NCBI GenBank assembly: GCA_036260375.1
Contig: DASZZZ010000119.1
Coordinates: 1-10,994, forward strand
Source: DASZZZ01 sp036260375
GTDB lineage: Bacteria; Actinomycetota; CADDZG01; WHSQ01
Direction of reading: 5' to 3'
DNA length: 10,994 nucleotides
This document shows, in pieces, positions 1 to 6,853 of this stretch. Position numbers and translations under genes: made by a program. Positions within the stretch are counted from its first letter, which is position 1, and the number at the start of each line of letters is the position of its first letter. Under the pieces are notes generated by a model. That model was not told the origin of the DNA. It saw only the letters and a program-made list of their open reading frames with translations, and made no database searches.

Positions 1-20
1 CCCGCGCCGCCGGAATGCCC

Positions 21-100
21 TCGCCGGCGCCGCCATGTCGTCGCCGCCGCGCGGCCGGGTCATCGCCGCCGCGCCGCCAGGTCATCGCCGGCGCGCGGCG
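21..100. repeat. Degenerate ~22-bp GC-rich tandem repeat upstream of bldD
   Basis: Four imperfect copies begin with TCGCCG at positions 21, 41, 63 and 85, so the period is 20, 22 and 22 bases. The shared core is TCGCCG(G/C)CGC(G)C(G/C)GCC, and the last two copies are also preceded by GGTCA. Each copy contains a GC-rich, partly self-complementary segment. The repeats lie 55 to 135 bases before the bldD start codon, in a stretch where I see no convincing gene. They could be an operator array, a folded leader, or the remnant of an upstream coding or terminator region cut off by the window edge. I cannot distinguish these. Confidence 0.5.
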
Positions 101-137
101 AAGAAAGGCGAGCAACGACCGTACGGAGGGGCCTAGC

Positions 138-143
138 AGGAGG
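138..143 (+). promoter_or_regulatory. Ribosome binding site of the BldD-like gene
   Basis: A perfect AGGAGG lies 12 bases before the GTG at 156, which is longer than ideal spacing. A nearer GTG at 148 has better spacing, but its frame closes after seven codons. The GTG at 156 is therefore the only start that gives the full regulator. Confidence 0.6.
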
Positions 144-155
144 TAGCGTGGTCGC

Positions 156-638
156 GTGGAGGAGCTGCTGAGCGACCAGGACTACGGGCGCGCCGTGGGC
201 GAGCGGCTGCGCAACATCCGCACCCAGAAGGGGATGTCGCTCCACGACGTCCAGGAGGCGTCCGGGGGCCGGTGGAAGGCCGCGGTCGTGGGCGCCTACG
301 AGCGCGGCGACCGCAACGTGACCGTGGCCCGGCTGCGCGAGCTCGCCGAGTTCTACGGCGTCCCGATATCCGAGGTCCTGCCCGACGACGACCGCTCCGT
401 GTCCGCCCCCGAGCCGCGCCGGCGCGTCGTGCTCAACCTCGAGCGCCTCGGGCGCGTGCCGGAGCCGGAGCGCGAGCCGCTCAAGCGCTTCACCACCGCC
501 ATCCAGATCCAGCGCGGCGACTACAACGGCCGCGTGCTGACGATCCGCGAGGACGACCTCATGGCGCTCGCGCTCCTGTACCAGACGAGTCCCGAGGAGC
601 TGTCGCGGCGACTCGGCGACTGGGGTCTGCTCGTCTGA
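156..638 (+). CDS. bldD: BldD-like transcriptional regulator with c-di-GMP-binding C-terminal domain
   Basis: This 160-residue protein has the length and two-part layout of actinobacterial BldD (about 165 residues), the DNA-binding master repressor of development that dimerises around cyclic di-GMP. Residues 14-76 form an XRE/Cro-type helix-turn-helix domain (ERLRNIRTQKGMSLHDVQ, then VVGAYERGDRNVTVARLREL). After a charged linker (about 77-105), the C-terminal domain carries RGD at 120-122, exactly eight residues, then REDD at 131-134. This matches the RGD-X8-RxxD signature that binds c-di-GMP in Streptomyces BldD. The start is GTG, preceded by AGGAGG. The gene converges with a small membrane-protein gene 7 bases downstream, and no pyrR-like neighbour follows. 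The family call is strong. That it represses developmental genes in this organism is inference from the family. Confidence 0.85.
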   Translation: MEELLSDQDYGRAVGERLRNIRTQKGMSLHDVQEASGGRWKAAVVGAYERGDRNVTVARLRELAEFYGVPISEVLPDDDRSVSAPEPRRRVVLNLERLGRVPEPEREPLKRFTTAIQIQRGDYNGRVLTIREDDLMALALLYQTSPEELSRRLGDWGLLV

Positions 639-645
639 GCCGTCT

Positions 646-996
646 CTAGAGGGCGATCGACGCGACCGCGGCGACCGCGAGCGCGACCCAGTAGACGACC
701 GCGTAGCCGACGTCGAGCGCGCCCGGGCGCTGCGGGATCAGCACCGCGAGCGTCCAGACGGGCATGACGACGAGCCCGAACAGCAGCGCGTACGCGAGCG
801 CGCCCCAGCGCGCCCACGACACCCCGGCCGCCGTCCCCGCCGCGAGCGCGACGAGCACGACGCCGAGCACCGCCTGCCCCGCGACGTCCGCGATCGGGCC
901 CCCCTTGGTGAGACGGAAGACGCGGTAGCCGAACCCGAGCGCCGCGTTGACGACGAGAGCCGCGATGAGCGCGGCCTGCCACGTGTCCGCGTGCAT
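646..996 (-). CDS. Small four-helix integral membrane protein of unknown function
   Basis: This 116-residue, very hydrophobic protein has four probable transmembrane segments at about residues 7-25, 38-58, 65-86 and 96-115. They are separated by short loops, including a basic loop (RVFRLTKGG, residues 25-33) and a Pro-Gln-Arg-Pro turn near 88-91. I recognise no catalytic motif and cannot name the family. The ATG at 996 is chosen because the hydrophobic pattern begins there. Longer readings in this frame run into the divergent DUF3105 gene and lose membrane character. It is convergent with bldD and divergent from the DUF3105 gene, with a 66-base gap that must hold both promoters. A function tied to either neighbour is not supported by sequence. 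Confidence 0.7.
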   Translation of the reverse strand: MHADTWQAALIAALVVNAALGFGYRVFRLTKGGPIADVAGQAVLGVVLVALAAGTAAGVSWARWGALAYALLFGLVVMPVWTLAVLIPQRPGALDVGYAVVYWVALAVAAVASIAL

Positions 997-1005
997 AGGC
1001 GGATC

Positions 1006-1011
1006 AAGATA
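1006..1011 (-). promoter_or_regulatory. Candidate -10 element for the small membrane-protein gene
   Basis: On the minus strand TATCTT fits the actinobacterial TAnnnT -10 pattern and ends 9 bases before the ATG at 996. Transcription would then begin at or within a few bases of the start codon, giving a leaderless or nearly leaderless message. A GGGAGG lies further upstream, too far away to serve as a ribosome binding site. No clear -35 is seen. Confidence 0.3.
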
Positions 1012-1062
1012 GCCTCCCTGCCGATGCGAGCGAGTCGAGCGGACGCCGGGATCTGACGGCGG

Positions 1063-1929
1063 ATGGCCAAGAAGAAGGGCAAGAAGAAGAGGCGCACCGC
1101 GCCGGAAGGGTTCGATCCGAACGAGCGGCGCCGCGAGCGCCTCGAGGCGCGGCGACGAGAGCGCGAGGAGGCGGCGCGACGCGCGCGCCGGCGCGCGCAG
1201 CGCGAGCGTCTCGTGCGCCTCGCGACGTTTGCGGCCCTGTTCGCCCTGGCGGTGTGGTTCGTGTTCCTGCGCACCGCCACGCCCGAGGCGATCGCCGGCC
1301 ACGACGTCGAGAGCGGCAGCTCCACCGGCAGCGGCGACCACTCGCAGGACCCGGTCGCGTACGACCGCACGCCGCCGGTGTCGGGCCCGCACGCACCGAC
1401 CGCGTCGCCGTGCGGCACGTATTCCGAGCAGCTCCCCGACGAGCAGATGGTCCACATGCTCGAGCACGGGGCGGTCGGGATCCTGTTCCGGCCCGACCTC
1501 GACCCGACGAGCATCTCGATCATCGAGGCGATCGTCGAGGACTATCCGTCGGACACCTTCTCGGAGCCGTACGCGGACCTCGACACCCCCATCGAGCTCG
1601 TGTCGTGGGGCGAGAGCATGCCGCTTCCGGAGCTCGACGCCGAGGCGATCCACCGCTACATCGCCGAGTTCGGCGACGACGCGCCGGAGGCCGGCGAGCC
1701 GTGCCCGCACGGGAGCTCGCAGAGCGCGGTGCCCCAGGAGCCCGCGCCGAGCCCGAGCCCGTCGCCGACCGGCGACGCGGGCGGCAACGGAGGCGGCGAC
1801 GGCAACGGAGGCGGAGGCGGCGGCAACGACGGAGGCGGCGGCGGAGGCGGCGGCGGAGGGACTGGAGACGGCGGGGGCAAGCGCGCCGGCAAGGGCGGCA
1901 CGGGCGGCACGGGCGGAGGCGGCGGTTAG
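1063..1929 (+). CDS. Membrane-anchored DUF3105 protein with glycine-rich tail
   Basis: This 288-residue protein begins with a highly basic cytoplasmic stretch (residues 1-50, rich in Lys/Arg/Glu and probably helical). One transmembrane segment follows at about 51-69, then an extracytoplasmic DUF3105 domain (about 95-217). The family hallmarks are visible: PPVSGPH at 104-110, CGTY at 117-120, VHMLEHGAVGI at 130-140 and a closing CPHG at 214-217. Cys117 and Cys214 could pair, and the conserved His residues could bind metal, but the family has no established function that I know of. After the domain comes a Pro/Ser linker and then an almost pure Gly/Asn/Asp tail (about 240-288), encoded by GGC/GGA repeats. 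The start is the first ATG before the Lys-rich run, with only a weak GGCGG upstream. The histidine kinase gene follows 69 bases later on the same strand, so co-transcription is possible. Confidence 0.75.
   Translation: MAKKKGKKKRRTAPEGFDPNERRRERLEARRREREEAARRARRRAQRERLVRLATFAALFALAVWFVFLRTATPEAIAGHDVESGSSTGSGDHSQDPVAYDRTPPVSGPHAPTASPCGTYSEQLPDEQMVHMLEHGAVGILFRPDLDPTSISIIEAIVEDYPSDTFSEPYADLDTPIELVSWGESMPLPELDAEAIHRYIAEFGDDAPEAGEPCPHGSSQSAVPQEPAPSPSPSPTGDAGGNGGGDGNGGGGGGNDGGGGGGGGGGTGDGGGKRAGKGGTGGTGGGGG
1780..1926 (+). repeat. GGC/GGA trinucleotide-repeat tract encoding poly-glycine
   Basis: A simple-sequence tract of GGN codons, interrupted by Asn/Asp/Thr codons, forms the last ~49 codons of the DUF3105 gene. 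It includes two tandem GGC-GGC-ACG units near the end. Such tracts can change length by slippage, so the length of this tail may vary between strains. Confidence 0.75.
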
Positions 1930-1998
1930 GGTCCGCGCCGAAAAACGGTTCGCGCCTCGCTACAGAAGCGCGGCGGGCGAACCGACATCCTCCCCGTA

Positions 1999-3318
1999 AT
2001 GGACCTCATCCTGGTGGGCGAGTGGGCCGCCGTCACGGCGGCCGGCATGGCCGTGGGGGCTCTCATCGCAGCTCGAGTCGGGGCCCGGCGCGCCGCCCGT
2101 TCGGTCGTGCAGCGTCTGCGGGCGGCCTCCGCGATCACCGCGCGCGGCCTCGCGGCGCGCGACCGCCAGAGCGCGCTCGAGGCGATGACCGAGGCGCTCG
2201 CGCACTTCTTCGACGCCGACTCCTGCGTCATCGCCCGCGCCGGCGACGACGGCGTCCTGCGGCCCGAGGCGTGGTACGGCTCGCCCGAGATGGGGCGCGG
2301 TGACTCGTGCCGCGGCATCGCGACGACGGCGCTCGACACCGGTCTCGCCGCGTTCGGGCGCGACGCCCGCGACCGACGAGCCGCGCGCGCGTGCTCGGGC
2401 GTCGCCCTTCCGCTCGCGAGCGCCGGGCGGACGCTGGGCGTGCTCCAGCTCGAGTCGCGCCGCCGCCGCTACCGGGTCGACGACCTCTCGGTGCTCGAGC
2501 CGCTCGCCGACCAGGTCGCCGCCGTGGTCGTGAACCTCGAGCTCCGCACGGGGGCCGAGCAGAAGGCGGCGGCGGAGCTCGCAGCGCGCACCCGGCTCGA
2601 GACCCTCAAGGACGACTTCGTGTCGACGATCTCGCACGAGCTCAGGACGCCGCTGACGTCGCTGCGCGGCTACGCGCAGACGGTGCTCGAGCGCTCGGCC
2701 GAGCTGTCTGCCGCGGAGCGCGCCATGATGCTCGAGCGCATGGTGCACCAGTGCAACAAGGTCGCCGCGATGATCGACCGGCTCGGGCTCGTGTCGCGCC
2801 TCGAGGTCGGCGATGCGCAGCAGGCGCACGCGTTCGTCGACCTCGACGACCTCGTGCACGACGCCGCCGAGGCCGCCGACGCGGTCGGCCGCGTGCGCGT
2901 GGAGGTCGAGCCGGGCGCCGGGGCGGTCACCGACCGCGCCCGCCTCCACCACATCGTGCGCAACCTGGTCGAGAACGCGTGCAAGTACTCGCCCGCCGGC
3001 GCGCCGGTCCTGGTGACGGCGTCGGCGTCGGCCGACGGCCTCACCGTCGAGGTCGTCGACCAGGGCCCCGGCATCCCCGCCGGCTTCGAGGAGACCGTGT
3101 TCGACCGCTTCCAGAGGCTGTCCGACCCGAAGCTGCCGTCCGTCCCCGGCACCGGCCTCGGCCTCTACATCGCACGCCGTCTGGCGCGCGACCTCGGCGG
3201 CGACCTCACGGTCGAGCCGTGCGCCCTCGACGGTGGCGGCCCGTGGACCGGGGCGCGCTTCGTGTTGCGGCTGCCGCCCACGGGGGCCGCGCCGCTGACC
3301 GCGCCGGCGCGCGCCTAG
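1999..3318 (+). CDS. GAF-domain sensor histidine kinase
   Basis: This 439-residue kinase is probably membrane-tethered by one N-terminal helix (about residues 5-26, followed by an Arg-rich stop). A GAF-like sensory domain spans about 50-182 and ends in LGVLQLESRRRRYRVDDL and a helical DQVAAVVVNLEL linker. The HisKA dimerisation helix carries FVSTISHELRTPLTSLRGY, with the phospho-acceptor His213. The HATPase_c domain shows the N box (IVRNLVENACKYS, Asn322 and Asn326), the G1 box (DQGPGIP, 354-360), the F box (VFDRFQRL) and the G2 box (GTGLGLYIARR, from 384). All elements needed for autophosphorylation are intact. No response regulator gene is adjacent, so the partner must be elsewhere. No good ribosome binding site precedes the ATG, and in-frame GTG 2014 or ATG 2047 are alternatives. 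The ligand of the GAF domain is unknown. Confidence 0.88.
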   Translation: MDLILVGEWAAVTAAGMAVGALIAARVGARRAARSVVQRLRAASAITARGLAARDRQSALEAMTEALAHFFDADSCVIARAGDDGVLRPEAWYGSPEMGRGDSCRGIATTALDTGLAAFGRDARDRRAARACSGVALPLASAGRTLGVLQLESRRRRYRVDDLSVLEPLADQVAAVVVNLELRTGAEQKAAAELAARTRLETLKDDFVSTISHELRTPLTSLRGYAQTVLERSAELSAAERAMMLERMVHQCNKVAAMIDRLGLVSRLEVGDAQQAHAFVDLDDLVHDAAEAADAVGRVRVEVEPGAGAVTDRARLHHIVRNLVENACKYSPAGAPVLVTASASADGLTVEVVDQGPGIPAGFEETVFDRFQRLSDPKLPSVPGTGLGLYIARRLARDLGGDLTVEPCALDGGGPWTGARFVLRLPPTGAAPLTAPARA

Positions 3319-4367
3319 GCGATCTTCTCGACCGCGTCCGAGTCGCGGCGGTCCTCGAGGAGGTCCAGCACCGCCTGCTCGACGTCGCCCTGGATCGACG
3401 GCTCGCCGAACTCCGCGCCGGCCCCGATGTCGCCGAGCGCTCCGTGGATCGTCCACCCGCTCGCGTAGCGGTCGAACACGCGCGGGTCGATGTACGACGC
3501 GCGGCACACGGCAGGCGTGTTGCCGAGGTAGTGCGCGACCTCCTGCACCGCGCGCGTCATCGCGCGCTTGCGCGAGGTGCGCGACTTGGCGGCCTCGCCC
3601 GACACCGCGAGCGCGACCGCAGCGAGCACGGTCGCGTTCCACGTGCGGAAGTCCTTGGCCGTGAAGTCGCCGCCCGTCGCATCCTTGACGTACGCGTTGA
3701 CGTCGGCCGACTTGACGTCGACCCACGCGCGCCCGCGCCTGTACGCGAGGAGCTCGCTCGACCCGCCGCGCCGCCGCTTGAGCGCGGTGACGACCTCGAA
3801 CACCTCTGGATCGACGATCGACTGGACGCGCCGCTTGCCGCTCTTCGCGGTGTAGTCGAACGTGACGATGCCGTCGCGCAGACGGACGTGGCGCTTCTGC
3901 ATCGTCGCGAGGCCGTAGGTCTGGTTCTGCTCCGCGTAGCTCTCGGTGCCGATCCGGAAGAAGCCGTGGTCGAGCAGCCGCGTCGCGCACGCGAGGACGC
4001 GCTCGCGATCGAGCTCCGGGCGCGCGAGGTCGCGCGTGCAGCGCGCCCGTAGCCGGGGCAGGGCACGCGCGAACTCGAGCATGCGATCGAACTTCTCCTG
4101 GTCCCGGCGCGTCCGCCACTGCTCGTGGTAGACGTACTGGCGCCTGCCCGCGGCGTCGATGCCCGTCGCCTGGATGTGGCCGTTGACGTACGGGCAGATC
4201 CAGACGTCCTTCCACGCCGGCGGGATGACGAGGTCGCGGATGTGGGCGAGCATGTCGGGGTCGGTGACGCGCTCGCCGGTGTCGGAGAAGACGTACACGA
4301 ACCCGCGGCCGTGCTTGCGGCGCGTGATGCCGCAGCTCGAACAGTCGACGCGCTTCAGCCTGGGCAT
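3315..4367 (-). CDS. DNA topoisomerase IB (eukaryote/poxvirus-type, bacterial family)
   Basis: This 350-residue protein is of normal length for a bacterial type IB topoisomerase, which relaxes supercoils through a 3'-phosphotyrosyl intermediate and shares its fold with tyrosine recombinases. The N-terminal domain begins GITRRKHGRGFVYVF (13-27) and includes VIPPAWKDVWICPYVNGHIQATG (47-69). The catalytic half shows RIGTESYAEQNQTYGLATM (138-156, candidate catalytic Arg138), the TAKSGKRR strand with a candidate Lys (173-180), KDFRTWNAT (238-246, candidate Arg241) and NTPAVCRASYIDPRV (283-297), where Tyr292 is the expected nucleophile. A CSSC at 9-12 precedes the family-like region and is not a full zinc site. 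The start ATG is preceded by GGAG 11 bases upstream (4379-4382). It is divergent from glpX and converges, with interlocking stop codons, on the histidine kinase gene. Confidence 0.92.
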   Translation of the reverse strand: MPRLKRVDCSSCGITRRKHGRGFVYVFSDTGERVTDPDMLAHIRDLVIPPAWKDVWICPYVNGHIQATGIDAAGRRQYVYHEQWRTRRDQEKFDRMLEFARALPRLRARCTRDLARPELDRERVLACATRLLDHGFFRIGTESYAEQNQTYGLATMQKRHVRLRDGIVTFDYTAKSGKRRVQSIVDPEVFEVVTALKRRRGGSSELLAYRRGRAWVDVKSADVNAYVKDATGGDFTAKDFRTWNATVLAAVALAVSGEAAKSRTSRKRAMTRAVQEVAHYLGNTPAVCRASYIDPRVFDRYASGWTIHGALGDIGAGAEFGEPSIQGDVEQAVLDLLEDRRDSDAVEKIA

Positions 4368-4449
4368 CGCGTGGTGCGCTCCGTGGTCGGCGGCGGGTCG
4401 GTTCGGCGGGGCCGAGGCGGCCCCGGCAGCCACCGAGGGGACTACCCGG

Positions 4450-4464
4450 TACGCTGAGGCCTCA
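4450..4464 (+). promoter_or_regulatory. Candidate glpX -10 element overlapping a 10-bp palindrome
   Basis: TACGCT (4450-4455) fits the actinobacterial TAnnnT -10 pattern. It would place transcription start near 4462, about 25 bases before the glpX ATG. Its last T is also the first base of TGAGGCCTCA (4455-4464), a perfect 10-bp palindrome that covers the expected start point, where a dimeric repressor could bind. No recognisable -35 is present. Both parts are read by eye and unproven. Confidence 0.35.
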
Positions 4465-4473
4465 ACCACGGCC

Positions 4474-4480
4474 AAGGAGG
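4474..4480 (+). promoter_or_regulatory. Ribosome binding site of glpX
   Basis: AAGGAGG, a near-perfect anti-16S match, lies 7 bases before the ATG at 4488. This firmly fixes the glpX start and is the clearest ribosome binding site in the window. Confidence 0.85.
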
Positions 4481-4487
4481 CGATCCA

Positions 4488-5489
4488 ATGCTCACCGACG
4501 AGCCGGAACGGCGCTCGCCGGACCGCAACCTCGCCCTCGAGCTCGTCCGGGTCACCGAGGCCGCGGCGCTCGCGGCGGCCCGCATGGGCGGGCGCGGCGA
4601 CAAGGAGGCGGTCGACCAGGCCGCCGTCGACGCCATGCGCCTCGTGCTCGACACCGTCCCGATGGACGGCGTCGTCGTCATCGGCGAGGGCGAGAAGGAC
4701 GACGCGCCGATGCTCTACAACGGCGAGTCGATCGGCAACGGGCAGCCGCCCGTCGTCGACATCGCCGTGGATCCGGTCGACGGGACGACGCTGACGTCGA
4801 AGGGCCTCAACGGCGCGCTCGCGGTCGTCGCGCTGTCCGACCGCGGCACGATGTTCGATCCGGGTCCGTGCGTGTACATGGAGAAGATCGCCGCGGGCGA
4901 GGAGGCGCACGACGTCATCGACCTCGACGCCCCGATCGGCGACAACCTCGAACGGCTGTCGCGCGTCAAGCAGACCGCGGTCGAGGACCTCACGGTCGTG
5001 ATGCTCGACCGTCCGCGCCACGAGCAGATGGCCAAGGAGGTGCGCGCCGCGGGCGCGCGCATCAAGTTCATCCCCGACGGCGACGTCGCCGCGGCGATCT
5101 CCGCGGCGCGCGAGGGCACGGGCGTCGACATGCTGCTCGGGATCGGCGGCACCCCCGAGGGCGTCATCTCCGCGGCCGCCATCAAGTGCCTCGGCGGCGT
5201 CATCCAGGGCCGCCTGTGGCCGCGCGACGACGACGAGCGGCGCGCCGCGCTCGACGCCGGCTTCGACCTCGATCGGATCCTCACGACCGACGACCTCGTC
5301 GCCGGCGACAACGTGTTCTTCGCGGCGACCGGCGTGACCGACGGCGAGCTGCTCAAGGGCGTGCGCTACCGGCGCGAGAGCGCCATCACGCAGTCGATGG
5401 TGATGCGCTCGCGCACCGGCACGGTGCGCATCGTCGACGCGCTGCACCGCCGCGAGAAGCTCAAGGCGCTCTCCTCGATCACGTACTGA
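4488..5489 (+). CDS. glpX: Class II fructose-1,6-bisphosphatase (GlpX)
   Basis: This 333-residue cytoplasmic enzyme hydrolyses fructose 1,6-bisphosphate to fructose 6-phosphate, the committed step of gluconeogenesis. GlpX is the usual FBPase of actinobacteria. Visible family motifs are the N-terminal helix with AARMGGRGDKEAVDQAAVDA (30-49), VVIGEGEKDDAPMLYNGE (63-80), the metal-binding DPVDGTT (95-101), IKFIPDGDVAAAI (192-204) and GIGGTPEGVISAAAIKC (218-234), all intact. Length matches the family (about 320-345). Translation signals are strong. It is divergent from topoisomerase IB across 120 bases that hold both promoters, and convergent with the ATP-grasp gene. Some GlpX-type enzymes also accept sedoheptulose bisphosphate, which cannot be judged here. 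Confidence 0.95.
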   Translation: MLTDEPERRSPDRNLALELVRVTEAAALAAARMGGRGDKEAVDQAAVDAMRLVLDTVPMDGVVVIGEGEKDDAPMLYNGESIGNGQPPVVDIAVDPVDGTTLTSKGLNGALAVVALSDRGTMFDPGPCVYMEKIAAGEEAHDVIDLDAPIGDNLERLSRVKQTAVEDLTVVMLDRPRHEQMAKEVRAAGARIKFIPDGDVAAAISAAREGTGVDMLLGIGGTPEGVISAAAIKCLGGVIQGRLWPRDDDERRAALDAGFDLDRILTTDDLVAGDNVFFAATGVTDGELLKGVRYRRESAITQSMVMRSRTGTVRIVDALHRREKLKALSSITY

Positions 5490-5601
5490 CGCGCGGTTAC
5501 GGGGGCCGGAGCCCGGATAGGCACACGGCGTCGGGGCGGCCGGCAAGGCGTGACGGGCGCTACTCGAACGCCTCCGAGTTCACGGACTAGGTCGACACCG
5601 G
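5490..5601. other. Convergent intergenic gap between glpX and the ATP-grasp gene
   Basis: This gap should hold the 3' ends of two converging transcripts. I see only weak inverted repeats: GGGC/GCCC around CGGA just after the glpX stop, and AGGCGT (5546-5551) with ACGCCT (5568-5573) around a 16-base loop. No T-tract follows either one. No RNA gene or ORF is apparent. Confidence 0.4.
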
Positions 5602-6843
5602 CTAGGCGGTGGTGGTGGCGCGCTGGTCGCGGGTCCATGCCGCGAGCAGCCCGCGGTAGTGCTCGACGAAGTGGTCGTGCTCGTGCTCGGGGAACGTCGA
5701 CCGCACGGTGTCGACCAGCAGGCGGTCGAACTCGGGGCCGTCGACGTACTCGAGCACGATCTCGTCGACGTCGCCGAGGTAGCGGGCGCAGAAGTCGTGG
5801 TAGCGCTCGACCTCGAAGTGCTCGTCCGCCAGCGCCCGGTACGCCGCGATCTTGTCGTCGTACGAGAGGTCGTCGCGGTCGCCTATGTCGAAGTAACGGC
5901 GGGTGTCCTGGTCGACGACCATGCGCCGGTCCGTGACCGCGCAGTAGATGCACCACTTCGCCAGCGTCTTGATGGCCCACGGGAAGTAGTAGTGGAGGCT
6001 CGTGAGCGCCATGTCGGGGCACGCGTTGGCGTAGTCGATCGGGTAGCTGCGCTCGTCCTTGACGAGCACCTCGCACGAGTTGAACTCCCAGCGGAAGAAC
6101 GCGTCGACGAGCCGGCTGATCGTGACGACCTCGACCCCCGTGCGGGGGGACAGGAACTCGTGGTCGACCTTGTAGCGGTCGTGCAGTGGCCGCGACGGGT
6201 CGTAGCGCATCACCATGGTCTCGGCCCCGATCGACAGGCAGCGCACGAACGCGTCGTAGCCCTCCACCGACGACTGCAGGTGCATGAGTCTCTGCCCCGA
6301 CTCGTCGTAGCGGCGATGCAGCTCGCGCGCGTCCGAGACGCGCGTCACGCCGACCCACGCGCCGCCGTCGAACGGCTTCATGAACAACGGATAGCCGATC
6401 GTCTCGGCGATCGAGTCGAGGTCGAACGGACGGTTGTACTTCGCCGCGGTGTAGGGGAAGCGCGGGTTGTCGGGTGGCTTCTTGTACGGGATCAGCCACG
6501 TGTCGGGGACGTCGAGCCCGAGCCGGATCATGGCGCAGTACGCGGCGTGCTTCTCCATCGACTGGAACGTGAACGGGTTGTTGAGCAGGTACACGTCGTC
6601 CATGAGCGCGACCTTCTTGAGCCACTCGCGCGGGTGGTAGTACCAGTGCGCGAGACGGTCGATGACGACGCGGTGGCGCGGCTTCATCCTGAGGTCGAAC
6701 GGCTCGATCGTGATGCGCTCGGTCGCGAAGTCGTGCTCGACGCCGTCGACGCGCACGCGGCCGAGCCGCGCGAACAGCGCCTCGAACGCGCCCGGCCAGT
6801 CCTCCTCCGTTCCGAGCAGCATCCCGACGAGGTGCGTCGCCAT
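5602..6843 (-). CDS. ATP-grasp superfamily ligase of unknown substrate
   Basis: This 413-residue soluble protein resembles RimK/glutathione-synthetase-type ATP-grasp enzymes. These activate a carboxylate as an acyl-phosphate and join it to an amine or other nucleophile. The core starts at NNPFTFQSMEKHAAYCAM (88-105), typical of the pre-grasp to grasp join. IGYPLFMKPFDGGAWVGVTRV (149-169) follows, with Lys156 as the likely ATP-binding lysine and a Gly-rich loop. The end of the core is FNSCEVLVKDERSYPIDYANACPD (254-277), where Asp270 and Asn273 are the probable Mg-binding residues. A C-terminal extension of about 130 residues (285-413), rich in aromatic and acidic residues, is not part of the standard fold. 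The start ATG has a GGGGAGG just upstream (6846-6852). It is the last gene of a three-gene unit, 10 bases after a COG4947-type esterase. The substrate cannot be told from sequence. Confidence 0.75.
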   Translation of the reverse strand: MATHLVGMLLGTEEDWPGAFEALFARLGRVRVDGVEHDFATERITIEPFDLRMKPRHRVVIDRLAHWYYHPREWLKKVALMDDVYLLNNPFTFQSMEKHAAYCAMIRLGLDVPDTWLIPYKKPPDNPRFPYTAAKYNRPFDLDSIAETIGYPLFMKPFDGGAWVGVTRVSDARELHRRYDESGQRLMHLQSSVEGYDAFVRCLSIGAETMVMRYDPSRPLHDRYKVDHEFLSPRTGVEVVTISRLVDAFFRWEFNSCEVLVKDERSYPIDYANACPDMALTSLHYYFPWAIKTLAKWCIYCAVTDRRMVVDQDTRRYFDIGDRDDLSYDDKIAAYRALADEHFEVERYHDFCARYLGDVDEIVLEYVDGPEFDRLLVDTVRSTFPEHEHDHFVEHYRGLLAAWTRDQRATTTA

Positions 6844-6853
6844 CGGCCTCCCC

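Noticed and set aside
646..1710. Extended start at 1710 for the small membrane-protein frame
   Set aside because: The extension runs antisense through the DUF3105 gene and reads as charged low-complexity sequence. The membrane pattern begins at ATG 996.
1780..1926. CRISPR-like or tandem-repeat array in the GGC-rich tract
   Set aside because: It is in-frame coding simple sequence for glycine, without spacer-repeat organisation.
1960..5546. Very long open frames antisense or out of frame to the kinase, topoisomerase and glpX genes (1960-4215 minus, 2307-4052 plus, and the upstream extension of the topoisomerase frame to 5546)
   Set aside because: High-GC shadows: Arg/Ala/Gly-rich translations without domains, overlapping genes with clear motifs. 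The topoisomerase itself starts at 4367.
5500..5575. Terminator between glpX and the ATP-grasp gene
   Set aside because: Only 4-bp and 6-bp stems, one with a 16-base loop, and no T-tract. Chance is likely at this GC content.
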